Below, one piece after another: positions 50,490 to 59,844 of a stretch of 64,000 nt of DNA (position 1 is the stretch's first letter; every line of letters starts with the position of its first letter). The stretch lies in the NCBI GenBank assembly GCA_934574095.1, contig CAKTMW010000002.1, forward strand, positions 5,734-69,733, written 5' to 3'. The position numbers and the translations under genes were made by a program. The stretch comes from an uncultured Oscillospiraceae bacterium. Its GTDB lineage: Bacteria; Bacillota; Clostridia; Oscillospirales; Oscillospiraceae. A model generated the notes under the pieces. It was not told where the DNA came from, did no database searches, and saw only the letters and a list, made by a program, of their open reading frames with translations.

Positions 50490-52781
50490 ATGCCGCAAAA
50501 CTACCCCAACGACCGTCAAAACCGCCGGAACCGGCAGAATCCCATGCGGAAGGACGAATCCATCCGCCGGGCCAACCGGGTCATCCAGAGCCGCACCTTC
50601 GTGCTGATGCTCATCATGGGCATCGGTATGTTCGTGGTGCTGTTTTTCAAGCTGTACTCTTTGCAGATCACCCGGCATGAGGAGCTGCAATCCAAGGCCG
50701 TCAGCCAGCAGACCCGCAGCAGCGTGGTCACCGCCAACCGGGGCACCATCTATGACGCCTCCGGCAACATTCTGGCCATCTCCTCCACGGCGGAGACCAT
50801 CTTCCTCTCCCCCAAGGAGATGAACGACGCCCTGAACGACGCGGAGAACCCCGTGGCCTGGACCAAGGAGGCGCTGGCGGGCGCTCTGGCGAAAATCCTG
50901 GACATCAGCGAGGAGGGCATCCTGAAAAAGATGACCCGCACCGACTCCATGTACGAGGTATTGAAATACCGGGTGGACGAGGACGTGGCCGACCAGGTCC
51001 GGAAATACATCAACGACAACAAGGTGAAGGGCGTGTTCCTGACCACCGACGCCAAGCGGTACTATCCCTACGGCGACCTGGCCGCCCAGGTCATCGGCTT
51101 CGTGGGCGTGGACTACACGGGCCTGTTCGGCCTGGAGGCGGAGTACGACAAGGAATTGCAGGGCCAGTCCGGCCTGGTGGTCACCGCCAAGGCCAACCGG
51201 CAGAACGACCTCTTGTACGAATACTCCCAGTACTTCGACCCGGAGAACGGCGACGAATTGCAGGTGACGCTGGAGGCCACCGTGCAGTATTATCTGGAAA
51301 AGGGCATGAAGGATATGTGCGACGCCTTCTCCCCCGCCAACGGCGCCACCGGCATCGTCATGGACGTGCGCAACGGCGGCATCCTGGCCATGGCCTCCTT
51401 CCCCAACTACGACCTGAACGACTTCTCCACCGTCACCGACAAGACGCTGCTGGAGCGGATGGAGCGGGAGGAGATCGAGCTGGCGGACGCCCAGCAGCTG
51501 CAATGGCGCAACAAGGCGCTGAACGATACCTACGAGCCCGGCTCCACCTTCAAGATACTCACCCTGTCCGCCGCGCTGGAGGAGGGTCTCATCGATATGA
51601 ACACCACCGTCAACTGCGGCGGCTCGGTGACCATCTCCGGACAGACCATCCACTGCTCCAACAAGGTGGGCCACGGCCTGCAAAACCTGGAGCAGTCGGT
51701 GGGAAACTCCTGCAACCCGGCGTTCATCTCCTACGGCCTGAAGCTGGGCACGGAGAAATTCTATCAGTATATGCGCTCCTTCGGCATCATGTCCCCCACC
51801 GGCGTGGACCTGGGCGGCGAGGCCACCGGCGTGTTCGCCGCCGACGCCAACTTCACCCAGCTGGACCTGGCCTGCTACGCCTTCGGCCAGAACTTCACCG
51901 TCACGCCCCTGGCGCTGATCGCCGCACAGGCGGCCTGCGTCAACGGCGGATACCTCTATACCCCCCACTTCGCCCAGCAGATCACCGACAGCGACGGCAA
52001 CGTGATCTGGCAGCATGACGATACCCCGGTGCGGCAGGTCATCAGCGAGGAGACCTCCGCCACCGTGCGGGAGTGCCTGGAATACGTGGTGGCCAGCGGC
52101 ACCGGCAAGAACGGCCAGGTGGCGGGCTACCGCATCGGCGGCAAGACCGGTACGGCCGATAAGGGCCAGTCCGGCGACGTGGTGGTGTCCTTCCTGTGCT
52201 TCGCCCCGGCGGACGATCCCCAGATCATGATGCTCATCACCATGGATACCCCCAGCCGCTCCACCGGCACCTACGTGTCCGGCGGCAACATGGTGGCCCC
52301 CTACTCCAGCGCCATCATGTCGGAGATCCTGCCCTATCTGGGCATCGAGCCCAGTTACAGCGCCGAGGAGCTGATGGGCGTGGACACCACCGTGCCCAAC
52401 GTCATCGGTATGTCGGTGGACGAGGCCAAGGAACGCCTGAAGGAGCGGGGCTTCGCCTGCAAGGTGGAGGGCGACGGCGAGACCATCACCGACCAGACCC
52501 CCGTGGGCGGCGCCATCATCCCCGGCAAATCCACGGTGGTGCTGTATGCCGGAGCGGAGAAACCGGATAAAATGTGTAAGGTGCCCTCTCTGGTGGGCCG
52601 CAGCGCGGCGGAGGCCAACACCGCCGCCGCCAACGCGGGACTGCTGATTCGCTTCACCGGCACCACCAGCTCCGAGTCCAGCACCGTTCTGGTGTTTTCT
52701 CAGGAGCTGGAGGCCGGGACGGAGGTCCCCGCCGGAACGGTCATCACCGTGCGGCTGGGCGACACCACCGTACGGGACTGA
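50490..52781 (+). CDS. Class B penicillin-binding protein with two PASTA domains (PbpB/SpoVD type)
   Basis: A 763-residue septal transpeptidase. A cytoplasmic tail and one membrane helix (residues about 37-55) are followed by a PBP dimerisation domain (TANRGTIYDASGNILA). The transpeptidase motifs are SxxK in EPGSTFK (Ser near 351), SxN in GNSCN and KTG in GGKTGTA (near 551). Two PASTA repeats occupy residues about 631-690 and 694-760. With two PASTA repeats it resembles Bacillus PbpB, but spore-specific SpoVD is not excluded. AAGGAG lies 9 bases before the ATG. Confidence 0.94.
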   Translation: MPQNYPNDRQNRRNRQNPMRKDESIRRANRVIQSRTFVLMLIMGIGMFVVLFFKLYSLQITRHEELQSKAVSQQTRSSVVTANRGTIYDASGNILAISSTAETIFLSPKEMNDALNDAENPVAWTKEALAGALAKILDISEEGILKKMTRTDSMYEVLKYRVDEDVADQVRKYINDNKVKGVFLTTDAKRYYPYGDLAAQVIGFVGVDYTGLFGLEAEYDKELQGQSGLVVTAKANRQNDLLYEYSQYFDPENGDELQVTLEATVQYYLEKGMKDMCDAFSPANGATGIVMDVRNGGILAMASFPNYDLNDFSTVTDKTLLERMEREEIELADAQQLQWRNKALNDTYEPGSTFKILTLSAALEEGLIDMNTTVNCGGSVTISGQTIHCSNKVGHGLQNLEQSVGNSCNPAFISYGLKLGTEKFYQYMRSFGIMSPTGVDLGGEATGVFAADANFTQLDLACYAFGQNFTVTPLALIAAQAACVNGGYLYTPHFAQQITDSDGNVIWQHDDTPVRQVISEETSATVRECLEYVVASGTGKNGQVAGYRIGGKTGTADKGQSGDVVVSFLCFAPADDPQIMMLITMDTPSRSTGTYVSGGNMVAPYSSAIMSEILPYLGIEPSYSAEELMGVDTTVPNVIGMSVDEAKERLKERGFACKVEGDGETITDQTPVGGAIIPGKSTVVLYAGAEKPDKMCKVPSLVGRSAAEANTAAANAGLLIRFTGTTSSESSTVLVFSQELEAGTEVPAGTVITVRLGDTTVRD

Positions 52782-52912
52782 TCCCATCACGATACCGCAG
52801 TTTTTGCCATATAAACGGCATATTCTCCCATTCCGTTTGCGTTTCCTGCCTGCTATACTGGCAAGTGGGCGGCTATAACGCCCGCAACAACAACATCAAA
52901 GGAGACGATCCT

Positions 52913-54355
52913 ATGCAGCTGAAAGACGTTTTGAAAGGGCTGGACATTCTGTCCGCCGCCGCAGACATGACGCAGGAGATCACCGGCGTCAGCTATGACT
53001 CCCGCACCACCGCGCCCGGCGACGTGTTCGTGGCCATCAGCGGCGAGGCGGTGGACGGCCACCGCTTCATCCCCATGGCGGCGGAAAAGGGCGCCGTGTG
53101 CGTGGTGTGCGAGCGGGCGCCGGAGGGGGATATCCCCTATGTCCAGGTGGCCAGCTCCCGCAAGGCGCTGGCCCTGATGGCGGGCAACTGGTTCGACCAT
53201 CCCGCCAAAGAGATGACCATGATCGGCGTCACCGGAACCAGCGGCAAGACTACCTCCACCTACCTCATCAAGAGCATTCTGGAGCAGAAGGCCGGGGCCA
53301 AGGTGGGTCTGGTGGGCACCATCCAGAACATGATCGGCCAGGAGGTGCTGCATACCGAGCGCACCACGCCGGAGTCCTTCGAGCTGCAAAAGCTGTTCCG
53401 GCAGATGTCCGACGCAGGCTGCACCCACGTGGTGATGGAGGTGTCCTCCCACGCGCTGGCTCTGGACCGGGTGTACGGCATCCGCTTCGCCGTGGGCATC
53501 TTCACCAATCTCAGCCAGGACCATCTGGACTTCCACCACACCATGGAGGAATACTGCGACGCCAAGGCCATCCTCTTCGACCGCTGCGACGTGGCCATCT
53601 ACAACGGCGACGACCCGTGGCATGAGCGGATGCTGGCCCACTGTCCCTGCCGCACCTTCCGTTACAGCGCCAAGGGCGACGCCGACCTGTCCGCCAAGAA
53701 CATCCGGCTTCACGCGGGCAGCGTGGACTACGACGCACAGGCGGATACCGAGTGGGCCCACGTCCACGTGGGCATACCCGCCATCTTTACCGTATATAAT
53801 ACGTTGGACGCCATCTCCGCCTGCTGGAATCTGGGCGTGTCCATCGAGGACTGCGCCGACGCGCTGGCGAAGAACCACGGCGTCAAGGGCCGCATGGAGA
53901 TCATCCCCACCCCCGGCAAGAGCTTTACCATCCTCAACGACTACGCCCACAAGCCCGACGCGCTGGAGAACGTGCTGTCCTCCGTGCGGGGCTTCGCCAA
54001 GGGCCGTACCGTGGTGGTGTTCGGCTGCGGCGGTGACCGGGACCGCACCAAGCGCCCCGTTATGGGCGAGATCGCGGCGCGGCTGGCGGATTTCACCATC
54101 GTCACCTCCGACAATCCCCGCACCGAGGAGCCCATGGCCATCATCGACGACATTCTCACCGGCATGAAGGGCTGCACCGCCTATGCCGTGGAGCCGGACC
54201 GGGTGAAGGCCATCCACTACGCCATGGACCACGCCCAGCCGGGCGACGTCATCGTGCTGGCGGGCAAGGGGCACGAGGACTATCAGGAGATCAACCACCA
54301 GCACTTCCCCATGGATGAGCGGGTCATCGTGGCCCAGCACCTGAAGGAAATGTAA
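52913..54355 (+). CDS. murE: UDP-MurNAc-L-Ala-D-Glu:meso-DAP ligase
   Basis: A 480-residue Mur ligase: ATP loop GVTGTSGKTT near residue 105, YNTLDAISA in the central domain, and the C-terminal DNPRTEEP, whose DNPR motif selects meso-diaminopimelate rather than lysine. It adds the third amino acid of the peptidoglycan stem. AAAGGAG precedes the ATG. murF, which follows murE in many Firmicutes, is missing here. Confidence 0.96.
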   Translation: MQLKDVLKGLDILSAAADMTQEITGVSYDSRTTAPGDVFVAISGEAVDGHRFIPMAAEKGAVCVVCERAPEGDIPYVQVASSRKALALMAGNWFDHPAKEMTMIGVTGTSGKTTSTYLIKSILEQKAGAKVGLVGTIQNMIGQEVLHTERTTPESFELQKLFRQMSDAGCTHVVMEVSSHALALDRVYGIRFAVGIFTNLSQDHLDFHHTMEEYCDAKAILFDRCDVAIYNGDDPWHERMLAHCPCRTFRYSAKGDADLSAKNIRLHAGSVDYDAQADTEWAHVHVGIPAIFTVYNTLDAISACWNLGVSIEDCADALAKNHGVKGRMEIIPTPGKSFTILNDYAHKPDALENVLSSVRGFAKGRTVVVFGCGGDRDRTKRPVMGEIAARLADFTIVTSDNPRTEEPMAIIDDILTGMKGCTAYAVEPDRVKAIHYAMDHAQPGDVIVLAGKGHEDYQEINHQHFPMDERVIVAQHLKEM

Positions 54356-54404
54356 ACCACAGAAAACGCCCCCTCGCAGGGCAAAAAGAAAGAGAGTCGT
54401 TCAC

Positions 54405-55430
54405 ATGGAAATTATTCTGGCTGCCATTGTCAGCTTCGTTGTCACCGCCGTGGTGGGTAAGTTCCTCATTCCCGCTCTCGTCCGTCTGAAGGCGGGCCAG
54501 AGCATCAAGGAGATCGGCCCCAACTGGCATATGTCCAAGCAAGGCACCCCCACCATGGGCGGACTGATGTTCATCATCGGCATCGGCGTGGCCATCGTCA
54601 TCTGCGGCTGGCGGGGTATGCTGGAGGGCAACTTTCAGCACCTGTATGTGTATCTGTTCGCCCTGGTGTTCGGCGGCATCGGCTATATCGACGACTATCA
54701 GAAGGTGAAGCACCACCAGAACACCGGCCTGACCGCCCCCCAAAAGTTCGTGCTGCAATTGGCGGCGGCGGTGGCGTTCCTGTGCCTGATGCGGTACGAG
54801 GGGATGCTGAGCCCCAACCTGTATGTGCCCTTTTTCAACACGTACCTTGTGTTAAGCTGGGGGGTGTACCTGGTGTTCGCCGCCTTTGTCATCGTGGGCA
54901 CCGTCAACGCCGTCAACATCACCGACGGACTGGACGGCCTGTCCAGCAGCGTCACGCTGCCGGTGGCGGCCTTCTTCACCTGGGAGGGCTGCGGCTATAT
55001 GCCCCAGTATCTGGTGCTGGCGGCCATTCCCGTGTATTACACCCAGCTGGGCATCTTCGGCGCAGCGCTGTTCGGCGGATTGGTGGGCTTCCTGCTGTAT
55101 AACCACTACCCCGCCAAGGTGTTCATGGGCGACACCGGCTCGCTGTTTCTGGGCGGCGCGGTGGCGGCCCTGGCCTTCGCCTACGATATGCCGCTGGTGC
55201 TGATCCTGGTGGGCATCGTCTACATCTGCGAGACGCTGTCGGACATCATTCAGGTGGGCTATTTCAAGCTGACCCACGGCAAGCGCATTTTCAAAATGGC
55301 CCCCCTGCACCATCACTTCGAGATGTGCGGCTGGAGCGAGAAGAAGATCGTGGCGGTGTTCACCACGGTAAGCCTGCTGTTCTGCCTGCTGGCCGTGGTG
55401 GCGGTGAATGGACGGTTTTTGGCAATGTAA
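54405..55430 (+). CDS. mraY: Phospho-N-acetylmuramoyl-pentapeptide-transferase
   Basis: A 341-residue membrane enzyme with ten helices that makes lipid I. Motifs present: GTPTMGGLMF, IDDYQK, VNITDGLDGL, KVFMGDTGSLFLGG and the HHHFE-type APLHHHFEMCGWSE. It sits 49 bases after murE. Confidence 0.97.
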   Translation: MEIILAAIVSFVVTAVVGKFLIPALVRLKAGQSIKEIGPNWHMSKQGTPTMGGLMFIIGIGVAIVICGWRGMLEGNFQHLYVYLFALVFGGIGYIDDYQKVKHHQNTGLTAPQKFVLQLAAAVAFLCLMRYEGMLSPNLYVPFFNTYLVLSWGVYLVFAAFVIVGTVNAVNITDGLDGLSSSVTLPVAAFFTWEGCGYMPQYLVLAAIPVYYTQLGIFGAALFGGLVGFLLYNHYPAKVFMGDTGSLFLGGAVAALAFAYDMPLVLILVGIVYICETLSDIIQVGYFKLTHGKRIFKMAPLHHHFEMCGWSEKKIVAVFTTVSLLFCLLAVVAVNGRFLAM

Positions 55431-55520
55431 AAATTGCTGGCATGAAATCGCCCCCTACGAAACAACTACCGATAGAACCTCGCAGGGCAGGGCCCCTGTG
55501 CCCTGCACAGGATGGCGCAT

Positions 55521-55690
55521 CGCCGTTTGCCGGATAATGTGCGTTAAATGTGCGTAGGGGAGGGGTTCTACCCCTCCCGCCCGACACACCGCCGCACTAC
55601 CGGCGGGCGGGGTAGAACCCCGCCCCTACACACCGGCCACCGATACCTTGCCCTGCCGGATATCGCAGCCGCTTTCGGGGTCGTCATTCC
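55521..55690 (+). repeat. Left copy of a 170-bp direct repeat flanking ftsW
   Basis: From CGCCGTTTGCCGGATAATGT to TCGGGGTCGTCATTCC. It contains a family B palindrome at 55552-55630. It matches 56997-57166 in the same orientation with about a dozen differences by eye. It fills the 309-base gap between mraY and ftsW; no gene is seen there. Confidence 0.8.
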
Positions 55691-55739
55691 ACACCGTTTA
55701 ACGTACCCCGCCCTATATCACAGAAAGGAGGAACGTCCC

Positions 55740-56948
55740 ATGCCGCAGCGCCCCCAGCAGCCCCCCGTGAAGCACGCGGAGAAAATGCGCCGCAAGGCCA
55801 TCGAAATGAAGCATTTGCAGGCCGCCAAGGGCGGGCGGATGGACGTTCCCTTTCTGCTGCTGGTGCTGCTGCTGACGGCCATCGGCCTTGTGATGCTGTT
55901 TTCCGCCAGCTTCCCCTCCGCCTACTATGAGACCGGCGACGCCGCCTACTACTTCAAGCGGCAGGCCATTTTCGCCGCCATGGGTCTGGCGGGTATGGTG
56001 GTCGCCGCCAAGTTCAACTATCAGCGCTGGCGCGGCGCGGCCCGGATGCTGCTGATCTTCTCCCTGTTTCTGCTGATGCTGGTCATCATCCCCGGCATCG
56101 GTATCTACATCAACGGCTCCCGCCGGTGGCTGGGCATCGAGCGGGTCTTCACCTTCCAGCCGTCGGAGATCGCCAAGCTGGCGGTCATCATCTACTTCGC
56201 CGACAGCATCTCCAAAAAGCGGGAGAAAATGCTGCTGTTCCGCGAGGGCGTCACCCCCTATCTGGTGATCCTGGGCGTCATCGCCATTCTGATGATGCTG
56301 GAGCCCCACCTGTCCGGCACCATCCTCATCGTGGGCACCGGCGCTATCATGATGGCGGTGGGCGGCATGGACGGCCGCCTGGTGGGCCTGGGCGTGGGCG
56401 GCGTGGCCGCCCTGGCGGTGCTGTTCGTCAAGGCCGTGGAGGCCGGCATTATCTCCTACGGCGCCAGCCGCATCAATATGTGGCACGACCCCTGGCTGGA
56501 CGTCAGCGACGACGGCTACCAGATGGTGCAGAGCCTGATCGCCATCGGCTCCGGCGGCCTGCTGGGCCTGGGCCTGGGCAAGGGCCGCCAGAAGTTCCTG
56601 TACCTGCCGGAGGAGCACAACGACTTCATCTTCGCCGTGGTGTGCGAGGAGCTGGGTCTGGTGGGCGCCTGCGTCATCATGCTGATCTTCGCCATGCTGC
56701 TGCTGCGGGGCTTCTGGATCGCCCTCCACGCCCGCGATCGGTTCGGTACGCTGCTGGTGGTGGGCATCATGTCCCACCTGGGCCTGCAGGTGTTCCTGAA
56801 CATCGCCGTGGTGTCGGGCCTTGTCCCGGCCACCGGCATCTCCCTGCCCTTCTTCAGCTACGGCGGCACGGCGCTGCTGCTGCAATTGGTGGAAATGGGC
56901 ATCGTACTGAGCGTCTCGCGGCAGATACCCGCGCCGCGGAACGGGTAG
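55740..56948 (+). CDS. ftsW: Lipid II-polymerising SEDS protein FtsW
   Basis: A 402-residue SEDS-family glycosyltransferase with ten membrane helices. FSASFPSAYYE, NGSRRWLGIERVFTFQPSEIAKLA, EPHLSGTILI, GLGKGRQKFLYLPEEHNDFIFAV and LPFFSYGG are the conserved blocks. It works with the class B PBP above to make septal peptidoglycan. AAAGGAGG precedes the ATG. murD, normally just upstream, is absent, and near-identical direct repeats lie on both sides of the gene. Confidence 0.96.
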   Translation: MPQRPQQPPVKHAEKMRRKAIEMKHLQAAKGGRMDVPFLLLVLLLTAIGLVMLFSASFPSAYYETGDAAYYFKRQAIFAAMGLAGMVVAAKFNYQRWRGAARMLLIFSLFLLMLVIIPGIGIYINGSRRWLGIERVFTFQPSEIAKLAVIIYFADSISKKREKMLLFREGVTPYLVILGVIAILMMLEPHLSGTILIVGTGAIMMAVGGMDGRLVGLGVGGVAALAVLFVKAVEAGIISYGASRINMWHDPWLDVSDDGYQMVQSLIAIGSGGLLGLGLGKGRQKFLYLPEEHNDFIFAVVCEELGLVGACVIMLIFAMLLLRGFWIALHARDRFGTLLVVGIMSHLGLQVFLNIAVVSGLVPATGISLPFFSYGGTALLLQLVEMGIVLSVSRQIPAPRNG

Positions 56949-56996
56949 CGGCTGTCATTGCGGGCCGGTCGTAGGGGGCGGCATCCCCAACGCCCC

Positions 56997-57166
56997 GCCG
57001 TTTACCGGATAATGTACGTTAAATGTGCGTAGGGGAGGGGTTCTACCCCTTCCAACCGACACATCGCCGCACTACCGGCGGGCGGGGTAGAACCCCGCCC
57101 CTACACACCAAACCACCGATACCCTGCCCTGCCGGATATCGCAACCGCTTTCGGGGTTGTCATTCC
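56997..57166 (+). repeat. Right copy of the direct repeat flanking ftsW
   Basis: From CGCCGTTTACCGGATAATGT to TCGGGGTTGTCATTCC, with a family B palindrome at 57026-57108. It runs straight into a family D repeat. Confidence 0.8.
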
Positions 57167-57320
57167 GAGCCAGTGACAGCGGTCGACACGTTAAGAAAAT
57201 ATGCCGGTGGCATATTTTTAGTGTCGATCTCGGCGGCTATGCCGCCGTAGCATCCATCTGGATTTCCACCGCACTGTCAAGAATACGGATTGCCACGTCG
57301 CTTCGCTCCTCGCAATGACA
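57158..57320. repeat. Family D repeat interrupted by a family A element
   Basis: TGTCATTCCGAGCCAGTG begins family D as at 49702. At 57182 GTCGACACGTTAAG opens a family A element that runs to about 57275, after which ACGGATTGCCACG and CGCAATGACA complete family D. The ftsW-murG gap (56949-57373) holds only this and the direct repeat. Confidence 0.7.
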
Positions 57321-57373
57321 CCCAAGGACGAAAGCGCGTACTGACTATCTCTCCCCAAAAGGAGCTGTTTATT

Positions 57374-58486
57374 ATGAATGTGATCTTTACCTGCGGCGGC
57401 ACCGCCGGACATGTGAATCCGGCGCTGGCGCTGGCGGGCTATCTGAAAGAAAAGGACCCCTCGGCCCGCATCCTGTTCGTGGGCACCCCCAACGGCATGG
57501 AGCGGGGCCTCATCGAAAAGGCGGGCTACGACTTCGCCGCCGTGGAGGTCAGCAACTTCCACCGCTCCCTGTCTCCCAAGGCGCTGCGCCACAATTTCAA
57601 GACCGCCAAGACCCTGATGACCTCCCGCCGTGAGGCGGACGCCATCATCCGGCGGTTCCAGCCGGACCTGGTGGTGGGCACCGGCGGCTACGCCAGCTAT
57701 CCCGCCGTCAAGGCTGCCGCCCGGCGGCATATTCCCACCGCCGTCCACGAGTCCAACATGATCCCCGGCCTGACCACCAAGCTGCTGGAGGGCTGCGTGA
57801 ACTGCGTGATGGTGGGGTTCGAGGACTGCCGCCGCCACTACAAGCATCCCGACAAGGTGGCTGTCACCGGTACGCCGGTCCGTGGAGATTTCTTCGCCCT
57901 GACGAAGCGGCAGGCCCGCGAAAAGCTGGGCTATACCGACGATAAACCCCTGGTGGTGTCCTTCTGGGGCAGCCTGGGGGCCTCCACCATGAACGAGCGG
58001 ATGCTGGACTTCTTCCAGCGGGAAAAGGCGGAGGGCTATCCCTTCCACCACATCCACGCCGCCGGAAAGAGCGACTGGCCCCACGTGTCGGAGGAGCTGG
58101 CCCGCCTTGGGCTGGAAAGCCCCCTGCTGGACGTGCGGCAGTACATCTACGACATGGCGGTGGTGATGGCCGCCGCCGACCTGGTCATCAGCCGCGCCGG
58201 GGCCAGCACCCTCAGCGAGCTGACGGCCCTGGGCATGCCCACCATTCTGGTGCCCTCCCCCTACGTGGTGGCCAACCACCAGGAGAAGAACGCCCGGATG
58301 CTGGAGAGCCACGGCGGCGCGGTGGTGCTGACGGAGGACCAGGCCACCGGCGAGGCCATGTACCGGGCCGCGAAGGACATTCTGCAAAACGGGGAAAAGC
58401 GCCAGTCCATGGCCAAGGCCATGGCGGACCTGGGCATTCCCGACGCCACGGAGCGCATTTACGACACGCTGACGGCCCTGCTGTAA
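57374..58486 (+). CDS. murG: Lipid II synthase (N-acetylglucosaminyltransferase)
   Basis: A 370-residue GT28 enzyme that adds GlcNAc to lipid I. FTCGGTAGHVNPALALAGYL opens the lipid-side domain, VVGTGGYASYPAV follows, and the UDP-GlcNAc site is in ISRAGASTLSELTALGMPTIL. Residues DKVAVTGTPVRGDF are also typical. AAAAGGAG precedes the ATG. Confidence 0.96.
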   Translation: MNVIFTCGGTAGHVNPALALAGYLKEKDPSARILFVGTPNGMERGLIEKAGYDFAAVEVSNFHRSLSPKALRHNFKTAKTLMTSRREADAIIRRFQPDLVVGTGGYASYPAVKAAARRHIPTAVHESNMIPGLTTKLLEGCVNCVMVGFEDCRRHYKHPDKVAVTGTPVRGDFFALTKRQAREKLGYTDDKPLVVSFWGSLGASTMNERMLDFFQREKAEGYPFHHIHAAGKSDWPHVSEELARLGLESPLLDVRQYIYDMAVVMAAADLVISRAGASTLSELTALGMPTILVPSPYVVANHQEKNARMLESHGGAVVLTEDQATGEAMYRAAKDILQNGEKRQSMAKAMADLGIPDATERIYDTLTALL

Positions 58487-58542
58487 CGGGGCAAGCTGCG
58501 CCTTGCATAGGATGGGTAAAACCATTGGAAAGGCGGAGCGAT

Positions 58543-59817
58543 ATGTCTTATCTGCGGATTCAGGGGGGCCGCCCCCTCAGCGGCCACATCACCGTGCAGC
58601 GGGCCAAGAACAGCGTCCTGCCCATTCTGGCCGCCACGCTGCTGGCGGGCGGAGAATGCCGCCTGACGGACTGTCCCCGGCTCAGCGATGTGGAGACAGC
58701 GGCGGACATCCTGCGCCATCTGGGCTGCGAGGCCCGGTGGGAGGGCGGCGACCTGCTGGTGGACACCGCCAGCGTCAGGCGCTGGGACATTCCGGAGCCG
58801 CTGATGCGGCGGATGCGGTCCTCGGTCATCTTTCTGGGGGCCATTCTGACCCGCTGCGGACAGGCGGAGCTGTCCTATCCCGGCGGCTGCGAGCTGGGCC
58901 CCCGGCCCATCGATCTGCACCTGACCGCCCTGCGGACCCTGGGGGCGGACATCTGCGAGATCGGCGGCAGCCTCTTGTGCCGGGCGGAGCGCCTGCACGG
59001 CGGCGATATCCTGCTGACCCTGCCCAGCGTGGGGGCCACTGAGAACGCCATGCTGGCCGCCTGCGGCGCGGAAGGCGTCACCGTTATCTCCAACGCCGCC
59101 CGCGAGCCGGAGATCGCGGACTTACAGGACTTCCTGCAAAAGCTGGGGGCCGACGTCCACGGGGCGGGCACCTCCACCATTACGGTACGGGGCGGCGGCG
59201 GTACGCGGCACGGCTGCGTCCACCGCTGCATCGGCGACCGGATCGCTGCGGCTACATACCTGTGCGCGGCGGCAGCCGCCGGCGGACAGGTGACGGTGCG
59301 GGGCGTGGACTACCGCCATCTCGCCACCGTGACCACGGCGCTGGGGCAGGCGGGCTGCCGCCTGCAATGCGGAGAGGACGCCGTCACCCTGGAGAGCGAC
59401 GGCCGCCTGCGCTCCATCCCGCCGGTGCGCACGTCCCCCTATCCCGGCTTTCCCACCGACGCGCAGGCCCTTCTGATGGCGGCGCTGCTGCGCGCGGAGG
59501 GCGCCACCATGCTGGTGGAGAATATGTTTGACAGCCGCTACCGCCACGTGCCGGAGCTGCAGCGGATGGGAGCGGATATCCGTCTGGAGGGGCGGGTGGC
59601 CGTGGTCTACGGCACACAGGCGCTCCACGGCGCGGCGGTGCGGTGCACCGACCTGCGGGGCGGGGCGGCGCTGGCCATCGCGGCGCTGCAAACGCCGGAG
59701 GCCACATTCCTACACGATATTTACCACATCCAGCGGGGCTACCAGGACCTGGCAGGCGACCTGCGGGCGCTGGGAGCCGATGCCATGCTGTGCGTCGGCG
59801 AGACCGGGGATGTGTAA
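58543..59817 (+). CDS. murA: UDP-GlcNAc 1-carboxyvinyltransferase
   Basis: A 424-residue EPSP-synthase-fold enzyme for the first committed step of peptidoglycan synthesis. Lys22 (RAKNSVLP) and the catalytic cysteine Cys116 in PGGCELGPRPIDLH match the standard MurA site, so it should be sensitive to fosfomycin. Other blocks: TLPSVGATENAMLAA and YPGFPTDAQALLMAALL. The first motif RAKNS, in place of GAKNA/S, is slightly atypical. GGCGGAG precedes the ATG; an in-frame ATG six codons upstream is less well placed. Confidence 0.92.
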   Translation: MSYLRIQGGRPLSGHITVQRAKNSVLPILAATLLAGGECRLTDCPRLSDVETAADILRHLGCEARWEGGDLLVDTASVRRWDIPEPLMRRMRSSVIFLGAILTRCGQAELSYPGGCELGPRPIDLHLTALRTLGADICEIGGSLLCRAERLHGGDILLTLPSVGATENAMLAACGAEGVTVISNAAREPEIADLQDFLQKLGADVHGAGTSTITVRGGGGTRHGCVHRCIGDRIAAATYLCAAAAAGGQVTVRGVDYRHLATVTTALGQAGCRLQCGEDAVTLESDGRLRSIPPVRTSPYPGFPTDAQALLMAALLRAEGATMLVENMFDSRYRHVPELQRMGADIRLEGRVAVVYGTQALHGAAVRCTDLRGGAALAIAALQTPEATFLHDIYHIQRGYQDLAGDLRALGADAMLCVGETGDV

Positions 59818-59844
59818 CGGATAGAGAAAGGTACAGGTTTTACT

